This document shows, in pieces, positions 29,368 through 38,276 of a stretch of 64,000 nt of DNA (position 1 is its first letter; the number at the start of each line of letters is the position of its first letter). Source of the stretch: Blepharisma stoltei (lineage: Eukaryota; Ciliophora; Heterotrichea; Heterotrichida; Blepharismidae). Position numbers and translations under genes: made by a program. The stretch spans positions 1 to 64,000 of the forward strand of contig CAJZBQ010000006.1 of the NCBI GenBank assembly GCA_914767885.1, in the 5' to 3' direction. A model generated the notes under the pieces. The model saw only the letters and a list, made by a program, of their open reading frames with translations. It did no database searches and was not told where the DNA came from.

Positions 29368-31535
29368 TTAAGCTCCTTTCTTATCTTTCTTGTCTTTCTT
29401 ATCTTTTTTATCTTTTTTATGCTTTACTTTAGTATGGTCCAAGTTCTTGAACTTTACAATATCGCCGATTAAAGAAGCAGCCAATAAGAAAAGTAAGACA
29501 AGCTGACTCCCCTTTTTGTGAATAAAAAAATTTGCTGCTCACGAAGGGGGTTAACTTTTTTAATTTTTATATATAAAATTTTTTTTACGGAAAGCAAAAA
29601 GTAAATTAATTTGTAAAAAATTATATTTTAATGAAAGCTGTTTCAGATTTGACAGAGTTAACTAGAGATTTCATAACCACTTATATATCAATTTTTTTAT
29701 TAAAATTTGTTGTTTTGGTTAAAAAATAAGGTTTTTTCAATGGTTTTTGTAGGAAGAGGGAGTGAGCAATAAATCCTCCATAATACCCCATCGAGTAGCC
29801 TATTACCCATCCAGCAAGCTCAATAACGCTTCCGATCATCCCAATCAGGTCATTTCGAATACTTTTCGATAATAAAGAAAAACCAATTCCTGCTCCGACA
29901 TTTACTCCAACTAGCAAAAGAATTGAACCAATTACAAACCAAAATGGAGCATCTTGGCCTAGCAAAATAAATGAGCAGCCAACCAAAGAAAAGGCTTTAG
30001 AAAAGGCCAATAAAATTTTTTCTTCAGTAATATGAGCAGCTGCATATACCAAAACACTTACTGGAGCCATCATTAAAGAAAAAACTCCAATATAGGCATA
30101 AATTGCCCCATCAGACCAATTTAACTCAGAAGGAATTGAGCCAGGGCTTAAGAACCCTTCTCTCAGCAGTGAAGGCAATAGAAAAGAAAACACCAAAAGT
30201 CCTTTAATAGAAGTTTTATTTGAATCATCAGAAGGATACGTTTTATCTGGATTCAAAAATAATGTCCCTGATAATAAAAATGTCAAAATCCAGGTAATAC
30301 CTAAAAAGAAGCCTCCCATAGTAACTCCTGATAATTCATATCCTAATACCTCGCTAGATGAATCTTCAAATGCAAATCCTAGCTCCTTTCCCTTAAATTG
30401 GGAACAACAATTTATATATATTCTACAAGCAGTCTCGTAAAATAGAACAATTTATAAGTAGTTTTTTGATTTAGGCACATATAAATTATTATTTTATTAT
30501 AAAAAATAAAGCATTTAATTTCTTATAAAATAAAAAATTTACATATAAATGGCGAGTAAGAAATAGCCACAGCTAAGTCCAATAAATGACGCTGTTGTAT
30601 ACATAACTGAAACTCTAGCTCTCTCATCTGGCTTTACATGAAACCCAATAAACTGCTTTAATGCAAGCCCAGGCAATCCAATACCCATAACAGCTCTCCC
30701 AATAATAAAAAACGCAAAAATGTCAACATCACGAGCTATAAAATAAAGTACGTTCCCAGCAATCGAAAAAAGCATAGAGAATAGCAAGCATTTTCTTAAA
30801 TTCGCTCTCGCTGAAAAATGCATAATCACATATGCAGGAATTCCAAAAGCAGGCAAAAGAGGCCCAAATACATAGCTGGCATTTGAATTCCCAAAATAGT
30901 CCAAATAAGTTTTCCCTTCGACTGTAAGTAGTGAAAAATTAAGACTTAATACAAACGAAATAAAAACTGACAGCGCAACTGCTACACTATGCCCTCCAAG
31001 CGTATAAACCTCTTCAACTTCAGGCTCAGGAGGTCCATTTACTGCATAAAAACTTACAGAAATTTATCAGGCCTTTAAGCTCTTTTCCAGTCCCTCTAAG
31101 CTCATCTGCAACTTGGCTCATTTCTTGCTTAAGCAATGACTCTTTAAGTGGGTCAGTCGTTTCTTCTCTTTGCAATTCCAATGCAATTGATTCCAAAATC
31201 CCCAAAATTTCATTAATTCCATCAGTGCTTTTTATTTCTGCTTTTTGCTGGCTTTTAGTTGCCTTTGACATGTCTTTTGATAAATTCAGCATTTTGAGGG
31301 CTTCAGGGACTCTGCTTTTCATTTCAGATATAAATTTTTTAAGATCTAGGTCAATTGCTTCGAGTTTTTGATGAATCCCTGACTCGTCGATGTTGTCTTT
31401 GAAAATAATGATGTGACGGAAACAAGAATAAGAGCTGTTATTGAGTTTTTCTATTGTAGTCTTTTTATAGTGAATTAAATCACTGATCGTTGCCAAGGTT
31501 TCTTGGATTGAATAGCCTCTTTCATTACTCGCCAT
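29368..31535 (-). CDS. MFS transporter with N-terminal helical domain
   Basis: MASNERGYSIQETLATIS starts a soluble, helical N-terminus of about 160 residues. A 16-nt intron GTAAGTTTTTATGCAG (31042-31057) leads to NGPPEPEVEEVYTLGG and the first membrane helix. The MFS part (MHFSARANLRK, ARDVDIFAFFIIGRAVMG, LPGLALKQFI) is split by a family-2 MITE (30383-30559), then by a family-1 MITE (29507-29765, TGA duplication); removal joins SCGYFL to GFAFEDSS and GGFIA to QLVLLFLLAAS. The tail is a Lys/Asp repeat (KKDKKDKKD). The N-terminal extension recalls SPX-MFS vacuolar transporters in layout, but I see no clear SPX motif. Substrate unknown. Confidence 0.75.
29507..29765. mobile_element. Family-1 MITE (IES) with TGA duplication
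   Basis: TGA at 29504-29506 and 29763-29765 (TCA on the gene strand). Ends CTCCCCTTTTTGTGAATAAA and GAAGAGGGAG; an internal facing pair (TTGCTGCTCACGAAGGGGG) marks the hairpin end at the left. Removal restores GFIAQLVLL. The target duplication lacks TA. Confidence 0.85.
30383..30559. mobile_element. Family-2 MITE (IES) in MFS gene
   Basis: Between TAG (30380-30382) and TAA (30557-30559). The left end CTCCTTTCCCTTAAATTGGG matches the family-2 motif; the right end is diverged. Without removal the gene frame stops at AIYM. Another TA-to-TA solution exists (30438-30545), so the boundary rests on the family motif. Confidence 0.65.
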
Positions 31536-31678
31536 TTCTTATGCAAATAATTTCTATTTTAAGATTTTATCAGGGCCAAAAATTCACTTTTCTTATTTTT
31601 TTGAGCAAAAAGATAACTTAATAAGCAGAAATTAGGGAAATTTTTATTGAAAATTTACGATTTTATATAATTTTAAAT

Positions 31679-33592
31679 ATGTCATTATATGGACATAATG
31701 ATGTTTCTAGACGGCAAACTTCGCAGATTCCACCCCTTTTGAAGCTATTAAGTATGTTTTCTTTATGCCATTATGCTCCAAGGCTCTCAAAACTTGGCTA
31801 CACAAATAACATTCATTCGCTAGCTTACTTCCCAGAGAGCCAGTTGGAGCATTTTTATAAGATATTAGGACTTACTCAAGAGGAGAAAAACAAATTTCGA
31901 GAAATGCTTAACCTTATCGTCATGCTGCACGAGTCAAATTCAGGAAAACGAACCTCTTCTGTAGAGCCGACCCACGTTCATAGAAGAAAATTTAGAAGAC
32001 TCAGCAATTCTGGAGATGAAGATAACTCTGATATCGACCTTGCAAAAAATATTGATTTTTGCAGTGAAAAATTCGAAGAAGAAAAAGTTCAGACTGTCGA
32101 AAGAAACAAAATTATTGCACAAATTGAAGAAGCCAGAAAAAAAATCGGCTTAATGACTGAAGAATTAATCGCTGAGCAAAAAAATGCGAAGCTAGCCATT
32201 GAGATTGAAGAGGATAAACAAATTAAAGCAAAAATTGTAAAAGAGAGAGCGGATACTGCGAATTCGTATGACTCTTCAAAATTAAGATCAACTTTGGCAC
32301 ATATTGATGTTGAAGAAATATGCCATTGTCTTGCTAAATCATTATTTCAAATTATTAGCTTTTCAAAAAAAAAGAAAGAAATTACAGAAAATAATTCAGA
32401 TAAATCAAAATTACAAAAATTCTGTGAAAATGAACTTTTGAGCTTTAAAAGTGAAAATACTGAACTAAAAATCCCATTTGAAATTGCGGAGTTATTTAAT
32501 AAAGAATTTGATGACCCAAGTCCAAGTGGAGCTGTCAGTGAAACTGATATTTATTATTTTTGCAAAAATGTAATTTTCAGGGCAAGAATGGAAAAGGAAT
32601 GTAGTATTATTTGTCTAATTTATATAGAAAGGCTAACGAGATTATTAGATGGTAGTTAAAGTGCAAACTTCTTAATGGTGGCATTCTGTGTGGCGCTAAC
32701 TGCCAGCCAAATTGGATGGCTTACGATAACACCAGATCCATGCCAAAACACTGGTTTTAATAAAGGTATTGCCCTGTTGAGTCGAAACCGTTGTTAGGCA
32801 TCTCCATTTCAAACTTTATACTTTCAACTCTAGTTACTCCGCCTTGTCTAATCCTTGGCCTCTTTGGAGCTCTTGAACCGAAGAATCGTGTTGTTGTCGT
32901 CTAGCTTGGCTTCCTCTTTTTTCAGAAAATCCCTTGAAAAAACTCAGCCACTTATGCAATTCAAGGTAATAACTATAACAGGTAACTCACCCTGTTCCAT
33001 CTCTGGCGGCGCAGGCTCGAATCTTGCTCGCATAAAGAAGTCACTAATAACTCACTATTTGATCAGGTCACAAACCTGCTGATTTATGCTTAAGTCCTTC
33101 GTTGCAGGATGCCAGATATTGCTAGCCCAACTCCAAAATTAATATTGATAACTGTCAAACGAGAGAGGACAATTGGAAGTCATTCCATTTTATGCATTAA
33201 TAGAAAGGCTAATTAAGGCTACAGGAATTAGCTACAATGAAAGAAATTGGAAAAAACTGGCCTTTATAGCACTAATTATAGCTTCCAAGGTATGGAGTGA
33301 TATGTCATATGAAAATTTCCACTTTTCTAAGCTTTTTACTATAATTTCTTTAAGAGAAATTAACTCCCTTGAACGACTATTTTTGAATTTAATTGACTTC
33401 AATGTAAACATTGAAAAAAGCCTGTATGCAAAATATTATTTTATTTTAAGGACTTATGCAGAGAAAAATAAAAGGACTTTTCATTTAAAGCCTCTAGATG
33501 TAGAAACGGTCAGGAAGCTTCAGCAAAACGCAAACCATGCTCAAGACATGCTGAAAGAGCTACATAGCCAGAGTCTTCTCAAAACTACATAA
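31679..33592 (+). CDS. Cyclin-Y-like cyclin
   Basis: MSLYGHNDVSRRQTSQ starts 13 nt after TTTATATAATTT. An acidic, Lys-rich N-terminus (EEKVQTVERNKIIAQIEE) precedes the cyclin box, which is split by a SINE-like element (32637-33199). Collapsing the duplication ATAGAAAGGCTAA joins CLIYIERL to IKATGISYNERNWKKL. The box then shows IASKVWSDMSYEN, INSLERLFLNLIDFNVNIEKS and YAKYYFILR, the cyclin Y/PHO80-type pattern. Such cyclins activate PCTAIRE/CDK14-16 type kinases, in mammals at the plasma membrane. Two-thirds of the box would be lost if the insert were kept. Confidence 0.88.
32637..33199 (-). mobile_element. SINE-like insertion in cyclin box
   Basis: 563 bp; TSD ATAGAAAGGCTAA (32624-32636, 33200-33212), perfect and containing TA. 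Minus-strand head TGCATAAAATGGAATGAC; interior has GATTCGAGCC (minus strand near 33010), close to a Pol III B box. No ORF of note. Confidence 0.88.
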
Positions 33593-33912
33593 TAAATATT
33601 TATTTAAAAAATATAAAAATTTGTCATATAAGCCCAACACCATTTTAAATTATTTAAACAGAGCATAGTCAGTGAAAATTTTAATATGAAAATATGGAGA
33701 AGCCATCCCCACTTATATTTTCAATATAACACTTTTTCTAAAAAGCCAAAATAAATCCTTCCATATACATTATTTTATTAATTTAACATGTGGACTTATA
33801 TACCAGCTCAGAGTTGATAGGCAGGCTTTCAGACAAATTTTTTTTATTTAATATGGTCAGATGTCTAATATAAAACTTGTGATCTCTAGGAATAGGCATA
33901 CATAATAATTAA
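33593..33912. other. AT-rich intergenic spacer
   Basis: 320 bp between two plus-strand genes. No gene, RNA or element is seen; it contains AT-rich runs and ends with ATAATAATTAA just before ATG 33913. Confidence 0.5.
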
Positions 33913-34551
33913 ATGTTGGACGAAAATGAATTTACTTTTCTTTTTGATCCGAAAGTGGAAGAACAGCTAAGAATCTCCACATCAAGCACTACAGACAGTA
34001 ATGATAATTCGCAGTGACAGAATGAAAATTTTGAAGTCCCTTGCACACATGAAATTGAGTCTCCTCTTGATTTTTCGAACTCGAGCCAATGGCTCCAACT
34101 GTTGGACCCGAGCCAATCGCTTGGCTTGTTTACTCCAATGACTGAAGAGCAAAATGAGCGCTATTTTGCGATGAAGCCAAAGCTCGAAAGGGTCTTACTC
34201 CTCCTCACATTTAGGGCATAATTTTGTTTTTAATATAATTGTAAATAATTTTTCGAAATTAAAAATCTGATAATTTTTATTTTTTAGAACGCAAGCATTA
34301 GAATAATTATTGCTTTATTTAAAGGCCTTTTCTAAGAAATTTTAAATTATTAAAACGGTTTTTGCTTGCTCGATTTTAGCACAAAAATATAGATGGCATA
34401 ATCTTACAGAGGGGAGTTAGAAATACTAGAAAGTAAGCTTTCTACGGTTTCTGTCAAAGATGACTGCTCGTCGCAGCCTTCTAGTGTAAAATTAGCAATG
34501 CCGAGTAATTCTCATCTTTTAAATAGACGAAGAGCTTTGACAATTGTTTAA
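33913..34551 (+). CDS. Small unrecognised acidic protein with a MITE near its end
   Basis: MLDENEFTFLFDPKVEEQ from ATG 33913, one UGA-Trp (SQWQNENFEV). A family-1-type MITE (34198-34419) follows PKLERVL; removal with one TTA joins to EILESKLSTVSV and continues to RRRALTIV and TAA 34549-34551, total about 138 aa. Ser-rich N-terminus with SQWLQLLDPSQSLGLF, C-terminus basic. No family recognised; could be a small regulatory protein. The in-frame continuation beyond the MITE is the main evidence for the C-terminus. Confidence 0.65.
34198..34419. mobile_element. Degenerate family-1 MITE (IES)
   Basis: TTA at 34195-34197 and 34417-34419; ends CTCCTCCTCACATTTAGGGC and ACAGAGGGGAG. The body is AT-rich with TTTTAGAACGCAAGC similar to family 1. 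222 bp. Removal restores an open frame of more than 40 codons. Confidence 0.75.
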
Positions 34552-34702
34552 AAGCAAATTTATAATATTCCCATTCATTTAATAAAATAGCCTTAAATAT
34601 AATAAATCACCAAATCCCACAGAAAATAGGAATTTAAAATTTTCGAAAAAACAAAATTCAATTCATCATATTATACTTATTTGTAATTTAAATAAATCAA
34701 TT

Positions 34703-35224
34703 TTATGAAGGTCTAGTCAGATTTTGGCAGTAGTTTAGAGCTCTTATACCTTCATATAGACTTAGAGATGCTGATACTGATAAGTTTAAGCTTCGAATAT
34801 CAGGTGAAAACATAGGAATATACAAAATATGATCACAATCTGCCATTATTTCATTAGGAAGTCCATCAGATTCTCGTCCATGTATAATCCAATCATTAGG
34901 TTCATATTGAAATTCTAAATAATTTGACAATCCACGAGGACTAAATGCAAGAAGTCGTCCAGGTAGATTTTTTTTGTGTTTTAAAAATTCAGACCAGCCT
35001 GTGTGCTTAGTCAGGGAAACGTAAGGCCAATAATCAACTCCAGCTCTTTTTAACCGTGATTCAGTAAGCTCAAATCCTAAGGGCTCAATTAAATGCAAAT
35101 TTGTAAAAGTGGCTGCACATGTTCGTGCAATACATCCTGTATTTTGAGGAATTTGAGGGTAGCATAAGACTAGATTTAGGTAAGATTTCATATTTTTTAA
35201 TGTCATAGCGGGTTTATTACACAA
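34703..35224 (-). CDS. tRNA (cytidine/uridine-34 2'-O)-methyltransferase, TrmL/YibK type
   Basis: 173 aa from ATG 35222-35224. SPOUT-family motifs of TrmL: YPQIPQNTGCIARTCAAT at the N-terminus, LHLIEPLGFEL, LKRAGVDYWPYV, then the knot region with GRESDGLPNEIM and a Ser/Asn-rich LNLSVSASLSLYEG. TrmL methylates the ribose of wobble base 34 of tRNA-Leu using S-adenosylmethionine. The protein is of bacterial length and type, so in a eukaryote it may act in mitochondria or derive from transfer; the sequence shows no obvious targeting peptide. Uninterrupted. Confidence 0.9.
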   Translation of the reverse strand: MCNKPAMTLKNMKSYLNLVLCYPQIPQNTGCIARTCAATFTNLHLIEPLGFELTESRLKRAGVDYWPYVSLTKHTGWSEFLKHKKNLPGRLLAFSPRGLSNYLEFQYEPNDWIIHGRESDGLPNEIMADCDHILYIPMFSPDIRSLNLSVSASLSLYEGIRALNYCQNLTRPS

Positions 35225-35809
35225 TTAATAAAGCATAATATTGAAATTTCTAAAATAGAAAATAATTAGTAAAGCCAATTTTTAGTTAAATTATAAGAGA
35301 AGGTTTAGTTGAATTTATTATAATTATCAGTGGTAAAATAAAAATATATACGCAAATGAAAAAGGTTTTATTTGAGTTTATTCCATTGTAAATGGAGACT
35401 GGCAATATTAAATTGAAATCATTGAATAATGACTGGAGCTTTGAGTAGACTAAATTTTTAGATATCAGCCTATTTCAAGCACAGAAGATGGGACTTTTGT
35501 TTAATAGATGGTTATAAGCAAGAAAATTGTATTCGTCTTATTGATCATTTGCATTAGACAACTGCACTGGCAATGGCACCTGAAAAGGGATGAATTTCTT
35601 TGTGTGATCAATAAGTATTGCATGCTGGATTGAATTTATGATAAATATTGGAATTTAAATGCCTTAATTTATATGAAAGAGCTAATATTGCAAATAAATT
35701 AATAAAGCTCTCATTATAATTGTATAAATAGATATGGTTTATTTCTTTATCAATTGGGTAATATTAGGGATACTTAAACTTGACCCTTGAAATTGGATCT
35801 ATTGAATGC
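35225..35809. other. Intergenic spacer
   Basis: 585 bp, AT-rich. Both neighbours are on the minus strand. No ORF, RNA or element is supported. Confidence 0.5.
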
Positions 35810-36220
35810 TTAATCTGTTTTACTCGGCTTTTTACTCCAGTAGTCGTCCATTTCTTGATCAAGATGCTTGGATCCTGCTTCATTGCCCCAGTAGTTTTCA
35901 AGTTCTCTATCTAGCTGATCTTCGCTGACTTCCTTCTTACTCCCCAACTTGATTATATATAAAATAAATAATTTGAATTTGTATAAAGACACAAAATATT
36001 TCTTAAAAAATAAATAGGTTATATTAATGTCTAATGGCTAGAGGGGGCTAGTGAATTTTTTCTTCCCGAACTTTTTCCCTGGCTTTCCACGCCCTTTATT
36101 AAATTTTCCTTCTTTTCTTGGGCCTTTTTTGAATTTAGGACGATCTTTTTCAAAATTTCTTTTGCCTGCTTTCGCATGTCTTTGTCCACCTTGCTTTCCT
36201 CCTCTGTTTCCGCGCACCAT
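35810..36220 (-). CDS. CHTOP/FoP-like mRNA export adaptor, interrupted by an IES
   Basis: MVRGNRGGKQGGQRHAKAG begins a basic Gly/Lys/Arg-rich region (about 55 residues). A 111-bp insert (35940-36050) follows KKKFT; removal between TA dinucleotides in the same phase gives KFTKKEVSEDQLDRELENYW. The C-terminus has two tandem LDxEL/MxxYW units (DQLDRELENYWG, HLDQEMDDYWSK), the FoP duplication seen at the end of CHTOP and related to ALY/REF tails, which bind the helicase UAP56 in the TREX complex. Final protein about 97 aa. The link to TREX is inference from the motif. Confidence 0.75.
35940..36050. mobile_element. Short IES with MITE-like ends
   Basis: Ends near CTTACTCCCCAACTT and GAGGGGGCTAGTG, with TA at 35938-35939 and 36049-36050. 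111 bp, AT-rich core. It looks like a shortened C/G-tract MITE. Removal restores the FoP frame. Confidence 0.75.
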
Positions 36221-36727
36221 TTTATTGGTTTAATTTAGATTGATTTTTTAAGTACAGTATTCTCTTAAAATTTATTAGCAATTTATATTTTTTTTTAAAT
36301 TAAAAATATATTTAATTTATTTTAAATATTTTTGCAAAATAAATCATTATACTGTATTCACATTTCCCTAATTAAATTAATCCAAATTCATAAGATTTTG
36401 TGCATTACTTATATCATATTTATAACCCAAATTATCTTGATATTTAAAACTCATAAACAGTAAACGATAACAGTAAAAAATATATAGAATTTCTATTAGC
36501 AATCAGAAAAATCTGTCATGCAGATGGGCGATACAAAATATGCAGTCAATGCTATATAAGTAATGATAGCCTTGATTAAAGCTTTTAAGTCCTATTAAGT
36601 CCTCCATAAGTTCTTTTAAATTCTAATATTATTACTTCATAAGGCACCACTTGCAATTTTTTATAGAGCATTCTTTATTCTCTATATCAGTTTTATCTAG
36701 AAAATTTAAATATTTTTATTTTCATAA

Positions 36728-37003
36728 CTCTCCCTTCCTTGAGCTATTGGAAAATCTCTATTGTTTTAGTAAAAACCGCCCTCCGTGATTAACAAAACAT
36801 TTTTTAAGAAAAATATTTTGATATATAAGCGATAATTATTATAATGAAGTCTCTAGTAATTCTGTTTAATTTTAATCAAAATAGGTTTTTTAAAACAAAT
36901 TAAATTAATATTCGTTTTAAAATTATTTCGAATATGGATTTTTTAAATTTTGAAAAAAAAATTAACTATAAAAATTTATATATAAATCACAAAGGGGGAG
37001 TAA
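36728..37003. mobile_element. Family-1 MITE, intergenic
   Basis: TAA at 36725-36727 and 37001-37003. Left end CTCTCCCTTCCTTGAGC, internal second motif CCCTCCGTGATTAACAAAA (about 36779), family body, right end CACAAAGGGGGAG. The right-end hairpin is lost. Confidence 0.8.
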
Positions 37004-37388
37004 GTAATTTGCATGATACCTAAATTCGCCTAAAAAATACGAAATTCGATTCCAATTCAATGAAGTATATTTTTCAATGTGCTAATTAAGCAGCCGATCA
37101 TATGCAATGATGCATTCTAATTTTTTATGCAATTCTTAATTATTTTTTCATTTCATACAACCCTGAAACGCATTGTTTTGATGCAAAACAATAAGGAAAA
37201 TCACTTGATTGGCAGTTCATTTCCTATCAACGATCGATGATAATGTGCAAGGCTTAGATTGAGGACTTGAAATGCCACTTTTTATGATTAGGATTATATG
37301 TCCCTTATGCTTTAATATCATTTCGCTCCTTTACAGAATAGAATGTTCACTAAAATTTTATCACCCTCAATCGTTTTTATTTCTCTTA

Positions 37389-38139
37389 CTCCCCCCCCCC
37401 TTTAAATTTGGAACAAAATATAGGTAAAATTTCCACTTTTTTGGTAAATTAACCCCCCTTTAAATTGGAAACAAAATTTAATTTTATAATAAAAAATTTT
37501 ATATATATAAATCATAATTTTTATGTAAAAAAGTTTTGATATAATTTAAATGTTTCTTCTTAACTAAAATTAAAAATTTAGTTATATCCTGCTCTTGTTT
37601 AGAGAATAGAGTATAAAGAACATCTTATTTAAATAAATTTATTATCCTTAATTGTAAATTTTTAAAAAAATTTTTAAAAAACAAATTTTATTTTTTTTGA
37701 TAAAAATGATATTTTTTTTATTTAAATAGCTTTGATATAAATTCAATACGAATTCTATACAAAAATTCAAAATTTACTTATCTCTTGCTTTATTTTAAAG
37801 AATAGAGTATAAATAAACATCTTATTTAAACAAAATTAGCACTTTGATTAATAAATTTTCTAAAATGTTTTTTTTTTTAATTTTTTTTTATCAATAAAAA
37901 TAATAATTTTTGTGTAAATAGCTTTGATACCAATTAATAGTGGCGTATTAATTAATAATAAAATTTTAGTTATATCTTGCTTTGTTTTAAAGGATAAAGA
38001 GTAAATAGCATTTTATTAAACAAATTTATTAATCTAATTCGATAAAATTTTTTGCAATTTTTTTTTTAAAAAAAATGTTCTTAACCCCCCTTTAAATTGG
38101 AACAAAATTTTTAGTTCCAATTTAAAGGGGGGGGAGTTA
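37389..38139. mobile_element. Long family-2 MITE with internal tandem repeat
   Basis: TTA at 37386-37388 and 38137-38139. Left end has a C-tract and CTTTAAATTTGGAACAAAA; a second motif lies near 37458; the right end is a hairpin of two facing motifs (38086-38136) with a G-tract. The interior has three diverged copies of a unit of about 195 bp, recognisable by TTATATCCTGCTCTTG / TTATCTCTTGCTTTA / TTATATCTTGCTTTG (about 37583, 37779, 37970) each followed by an AGAATAGAGTATAAA-like run. Confidence 0.85.
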
Positions 38140-38276
38140 GACTCTTGCTCAAATCCAGTATTTTTTATAAATTTATTAGCATAAATCATACACAATCACT
38201 ATAAAATAATATTATATCTATTCATTCATACTAGAATACTTTTCCACAATTATATTAATTTAATGACATTAAACTT

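Larger units (their letters stand above)
36221..38276. other. 2-kb intergenic region with two MITEs
   Basis: Between the starts/ends of two minus-strand genes. It holds a family-1 MITE (36728-37003) and a long family-2 element (37389-38139); the rest is AT-rich. 37004-37388 has short inverted repeats (TTGTTTTGATGCAAAACAA) but no gene. Confidence 0.6.

Noticed and set aside
30438-30545. TA-to-TA IES as an alternative to 30383-30559 in the MFS gene
   Set aside because: It also restores a frame, but it leaves a Cys-rich stretch atypical for the transporter and ignores the family-2 end motif; kept only as a less likely option.
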